9,392 nucleotides of DNA. Source: Syntrophobacterales bacterium (lineage in GTDB: Bacteria; Desulfobacterota; Syntrophobacteria; BM002). The stretch spans positions 1 through 9,392 of the forward strand of contig JAUWKY010000053.1 in assembly GCA_030613915.1 (NCBI GenBank), given 5' to 3'. The number at the start of each line of letters is the position of its first letter. Position 1 is the stretch's first letter. Positions 7,414 to 9,392 of the stretch are shown here, one piece after another. The translations under genes were made by a program, and so were the position numbers. Under the pieces are notes generated by a model. The model was given only the letters and a program-made list of their open reading frames with translations, had not been told where the DNA came from and searched no databases.

Positions 7414-7581
7414 CAAATCCGAATATCGAATATCGAAATTCGAAACAATTTACCAATGCTCAAAATGCAAATGACCAAAACTATTATCTGCAAGCCTAGT
7501 CGTTGTCGTTTTGAACATTTGAAAATTCGTACTTCGGATTTGTTTCGTGCTTCGTGCTTCGTGCTTCGTATTTCGGATTTG
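7414..7581. repeat. Inverted pair of TTCG-type heptamer arms
   Basis: Left arm (about 7414-7450) and right arm (about 7526-7581) are inverted relatives about 80-90 nt apart. Both begin at their outer edge with CAAATCCGAA (7414-7423, and as TTCGGATTTG at 7572-7581) and run inward as CGAANNN heptamers to a CGAAACAA unit: four CGAA units on the left, five on the right. The right arm then adds a further CAAATCCGAAGTACGAA stretch. The hisS-aspS transcript could fold across the arms. No transposase or target duplication is visible, so this is a non-coding repeat module of unknown role. Confidence 0.8.
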
Positions 7582-7606
7582 AAGTTTTTGCTTCAACTAC
7601 GCAGAC

Positions 7607-8884
7607 CTATGTCAGTTCTTGATCGCTTAACTTCAAACGAGAAAGTATTTGTTCTGTGAGTCCCTCTAGCGGAATCTCCTCCTGGGTGCTGGTCTCCATG
7701 TTGCGCAGAGTTGCCGCACCCCTAGCAAGTTCATCCTCACCTAGAATGAGCACATGGGTGACGCTCAGTTTGTCTGCTCGACGCATTTGGGCCTTGAGGC
7801 TCCTAGACTCATAGTCCATTTCCACAAAAAGGTCTCGCAGCCTCAGTTCCTGGACAAGTCCGAATCCCCTTCTTTGGGCTTCCTCACCTAAACAAGCTAC
7901 GAAGAGACGGTTCGGGCCCGTCTCGACGTCGGTTTGCTCATCCAGCAGGAGGATAAGCCGCTCCATACCGATGGCAAAACCGGTAGCGGGTAAGTCAGGT
8001 CCCCCGAGCGTCTTCATGAGACCATCGTAACGGCCACCCCCACCAACTGCATTCTGGGCTCCCAGGTGAGGGGTAATCGCCTCAAAGGTGGTCCGGTTGT
8101 AATAATCCAGACCACGAACCATGTGCGGATCGATGGTATACGATACACCAAGGCTATCCAGATGATCCTTAACACTTTGAAAGTTATCTACACAGTCGTC
8201 GCAAAGATGATCCATAAGCACTGGTGCCTTTGCCACCAACTGGCGGCAAGACTCGACTTTGCAGTCAAATATCCTCAAGGGATTAGTGGACCTTCGGCGC
8301 TGGCAATCCGAACAGAGTTTAGCGCTCACACTGTCAAGGTAGCTAGTCAGGGACTGCCTAAAAGGCTGGCGACAGTCGGGACAGCCCATGGAATTTAGGT
8401 GAAGCGTGATGTCGGGTATATTCAACTCCTCCAGAAATACCAGGAGCAGGTAGATGACCTCAGCGTCAACCATGGGGTCATCGATGGCAAATACTTCTAC
8501 GTTGATCTGATGGAACTGGCGGTACCGTCCTTTCTGAGGGCGCTCATGGCGGAACATAGGCCCGATGGTGTAGAATTTACGCATAGAGGGCTGCAGGTGC
8601 AGTCGATGCTGAATGAAGGCTCGAACCACAGAAGCGGTAGCCTCGGGCCTGAGGGTAAGGAGCTGCCCGTTGCGGTCAGGAAAAGTGTACATTTCCTTTT
8701 CCACAATATCTGTGCTCTCTCCGATACTGCGGGCGAAAAGCTCGGTTTTTTCAAGAATGGGTATTCGTATTTCCTGGAAACCGAAGTTGGTGAAGATCCT
8801 TCTCGCTACAGACTCCACCAGTTGCCACTTGCCAACAGCATTGGGTAGGATGTCATTGATGCCTTTTATTGCAGTAATCGTCAC
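7607..8884 (-). CDS. hisS: Histidyl-tRNA synthetase
   Basis: HisRS charges tRNA-His with histidine using ATP in the cytosol and works as a class II homodimer. The 425-residue length is normal. Motif 2 spans about 108-126 (FRHERPQKGRYRQFH, with R113), the histidine-specific loop RGLDYYNRT is at 257-264 (R257 is the conserved catalytic Arg) and motif 3, GFAIGMERL, is at 302-310; the anticodon domain fills about 325-420. The insertion domain carries four cysteine pairs: C168/C171, C191/C194, C208/C213 and C228/C231, which could bind metal. Start: GTG at 8882-8884, because a TGA is in frame 9 nt upstream and GGAGTGA lies 9 nt before it. A strong promoter match at 8924-8952 makes this the first gene of the minus-strand block. 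Confidence 0.96.
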   Translation of the reverse strand: MTITAIKGINDILPNAVGKWQLVESVARRIFTNFGFQEIRIPILEKTELFARSIGESTDIVEKEMYTFPDRNGQLLTLRPEATASVVRAFIQHRLHLQPSMRKFYTIGPMFRHERPQKGRYRQFHQINVEVFAIDDPMVDAEVIYLLLVFLEELNIPDITLHLNSMGCPDCRQPFRQSLTSYLDSVSAKLCSDCQRRRSTNPLRIFDCKVESCRQLVAKAPVLMDHLCDDCVDNFQSVKDHLDSLGVSYTIDPHMVRGLDYYNRTTFEAITPHLGAQNAVGGGGRYDGLMKTLGGPDLPATGFAIGMERLILLLDEQTDVETGPNRLFVACLGEEAQRRGFGLVQELRLRDLFVEMDYESRSLKAQMRRADKLSVTHVLILGEDELARGAATLRNMETSTQEEIPLEGLTEQILSRLKLSDQELT

Positions 8885-8923
8885 GATGCCAACTCACTCC
8901 CGCTTTTAAAGGGTAAACAAATT

Positions 8924-8952
8924 TTGATACTGAATCGACCCGGTAAAGTCAA
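8924..8952 (-). promoter_or_regulatory. Sigma70-type promoter of hisS
   Basis: On the minus strand TTGACT (8947-8952, five of six) and TATCAA (8924-8929, four of six) are separated by the ideal 17 nt, about 40 nt before the hisS GTG start. Transcription would begin near 8917, leaving a leader of roughly 30 nt that carries the GGAGTGA ribosome-binding site. This is the best promoter match in the window. Confidence 0.6.
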
Positions 8953-9005
8953 GGAAAAACAGCAGGCTGGCAACCTGACATATTTGCATTGCGAAAAGGG
9001 TTCGG

Positions 9006-9034
9006 TTGAGATAATCTTTTATTACAATTCTATT
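9006..9034 (+). promoter_or_regulatory. Possible promoter of the short rightward gene
   Basis: TTGAGA (9006-9011, five of six) and TCTATT (9029-9034, four of six) are 17 nt apart and face the 9125 gene. The start of transcription would be near 9041, giving a leader of about 85 nt. It lies back to back with the hisS promoter. The surroundings are AT-rich, so a chance match is possible. Confidence 0.4.
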
Positions 9035-9124
9035 TTTGATGGCCAGTACTGATTTCCTTCCATGAGCTGGAGCCTGCCGGCATCGATATCTACTTATATT
9101 CAAGTTTTTTTAAGGAGAAAAATT

Positions 9125-9388
9125 ATGGTACCACCTTTTGACTCCGACTCAGATGAAAGAGAGAAGCCAAGCTGGCGTGAAATTGACCGCAAGCGCGACC
9201 GCAGTAGCCACGTAAGCCGGGATGAGCACAGCCGAAGCGAAAAATCCCTCCGTTCCACCTGGGCCAAAGAGCAATACCTAAAAAAAGTGGACAAGCTTTT
9301 CCAGGGAAAAAAGGGCAGCAAGGAGCATAAGGCGGCGCTCAATGCCATCCACAACACCTACGGCACAACAAGATTGCCAGATCGGTGA
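9125..9388 (+). CDS. Short hydrophilic protein, possibly frameshifted near its end
   Basis: Encodes 87 residues, very rich in Arg, Lys, Ser, Asp and Glu, with no membrane segment or signal peptide. The N-terminal half (PSWREIDRKRDRSSH at 15-29) looks disordered, while about 45-80 (WAKEQYLKKVDKLF, then HKAALNAIHNTYG) should be helical. The ATG is chosen over one 63 nt upstream because AAGGAG at 9112-9117 sits 7 nt before it. I have a memory-based impression of longer deltaproteobacterial proteins that start this way and continue after a YGT-x-K-like motif. Here the frame breaks right there: YGTTRLPDR then stop, while another frame reads NKIARSVK and stays open to the window edge. The function is unknown; a nucleic-acid or ribosome partner would fit the charge, but nothing proves it. 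It is divergent from hisS and not part of that operon. Confidence 0.7.
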   Translation: MVPPFDSDSDEREKPSWREIDRKRDRSSHVSRDEHSRSEKSLRSTWAKEQYLKKVDKLFQGKKGSKEHKAALNAIHNTYGTTRLPDR

Positions 9389-9392
9389 AGAA

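Noticed and set aside
7414..7581. Inverted arms considered as ends of an insertion sequence or MITE
   Set aside because: No transposase, no target-site duplication visible at the edges, and the arms are built of tandem heptamers instead of typical terminal repeats; kept as a repeat only.
7579..7596. TTGAAG/CTTCAA hairpin as a hisS terminator
   Set aside because: The 6-bp stem is mostly A-T with no U-run after it on the minus strand.
8399..8848. A 149-residue open frame on the plus strand
   Set aside because: It lies opposite the hisS catalytic core and shows no domain; an antisense shadow.
8963..8977. CAGG/CCTG stem followed by a T-run on the minus strand, as a terminator
   Set aside because: It has only four base pairs and lies upstream of the hisS promoter in a divergent gap where no minus-strand transcript is expected to end.
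9062..9124. Upstream ATG giving the short protein 21 more residues
   Set aside because: No ribosome-binding site is found before 9062, while AAGGAG sits at the right distance before 9125; the added residues are unlike the rest of the protein.

Overview
The window looks like chromosomal housekeeping sequence from a Gram-negative bacterium, most likely a member of the Desulfobacterota (Deltaproteobacteria in the older sense). Three things suggest this: an outer-membrane-type RlpA lipoprotein with a SPOR domain, a synthase resembling the Re-citrate synthases of sulfate reducers, syntrophs and clostridia, and period-7 intergenic repeats of a kind I remember from such genomes. The assignment rests on recognition, not on a search.

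Read on the minus strand (right to left), six genes form one block: hisS (histidyl-tRNA synthetase), aspS (aspartyl-tRNA synthetase with non-discriminating signature residues), a DRE-TIM Claisen synthase fused to a C-terminal Cache/PDC sensor-like domain, rlpA (septal-ring lytic transglycosylase lipoprotein), hisD (histidinol dehydrogenase) and an aminoglycoside-phosphotransferase-fold sugar kinase. A short hydrophilic protein gene runs the other way at 9125-9388. A good sigma70-type promoter for hisS and a plausible one for the short gene lie in the 8885-9124 divergent gap. The first 161 bases are AT-rich and hold no gene that I can see.

The gaps inside the block are 256, 108, 38, 153 and 50 nt. 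Three of them (hisS-aspS, rlpA-hisD, hisD-kinase) carry imperfect tandem heptamers. The largest is a pair of inverted arms with a matching modular layout. The synthase-rlpA gap is the only one tight enough to look plainly co-transcribed.

Functionally the block mixes translation (two class II synthetases), central or amino-acid carbon metabolism (the synthase and hisD) and envelope maintenance (RlpA). The most interesting item is the 609-residue synthase. Its usual C-terminal regulatory region is replaced by a domain of a type normally found outside the membrane, but here it has no membrane segment. It keeps a pattern of residues resembling amino-acid-binding Cache domains, so it may be a cytosolic allosteric sensor built into a carbon-entry enzyme. 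Other points of interest are the inverted heptamer module between hisS and aspS, the non-discriminating AspRS signature, and a probable frameshift in the short gene at the right edge.
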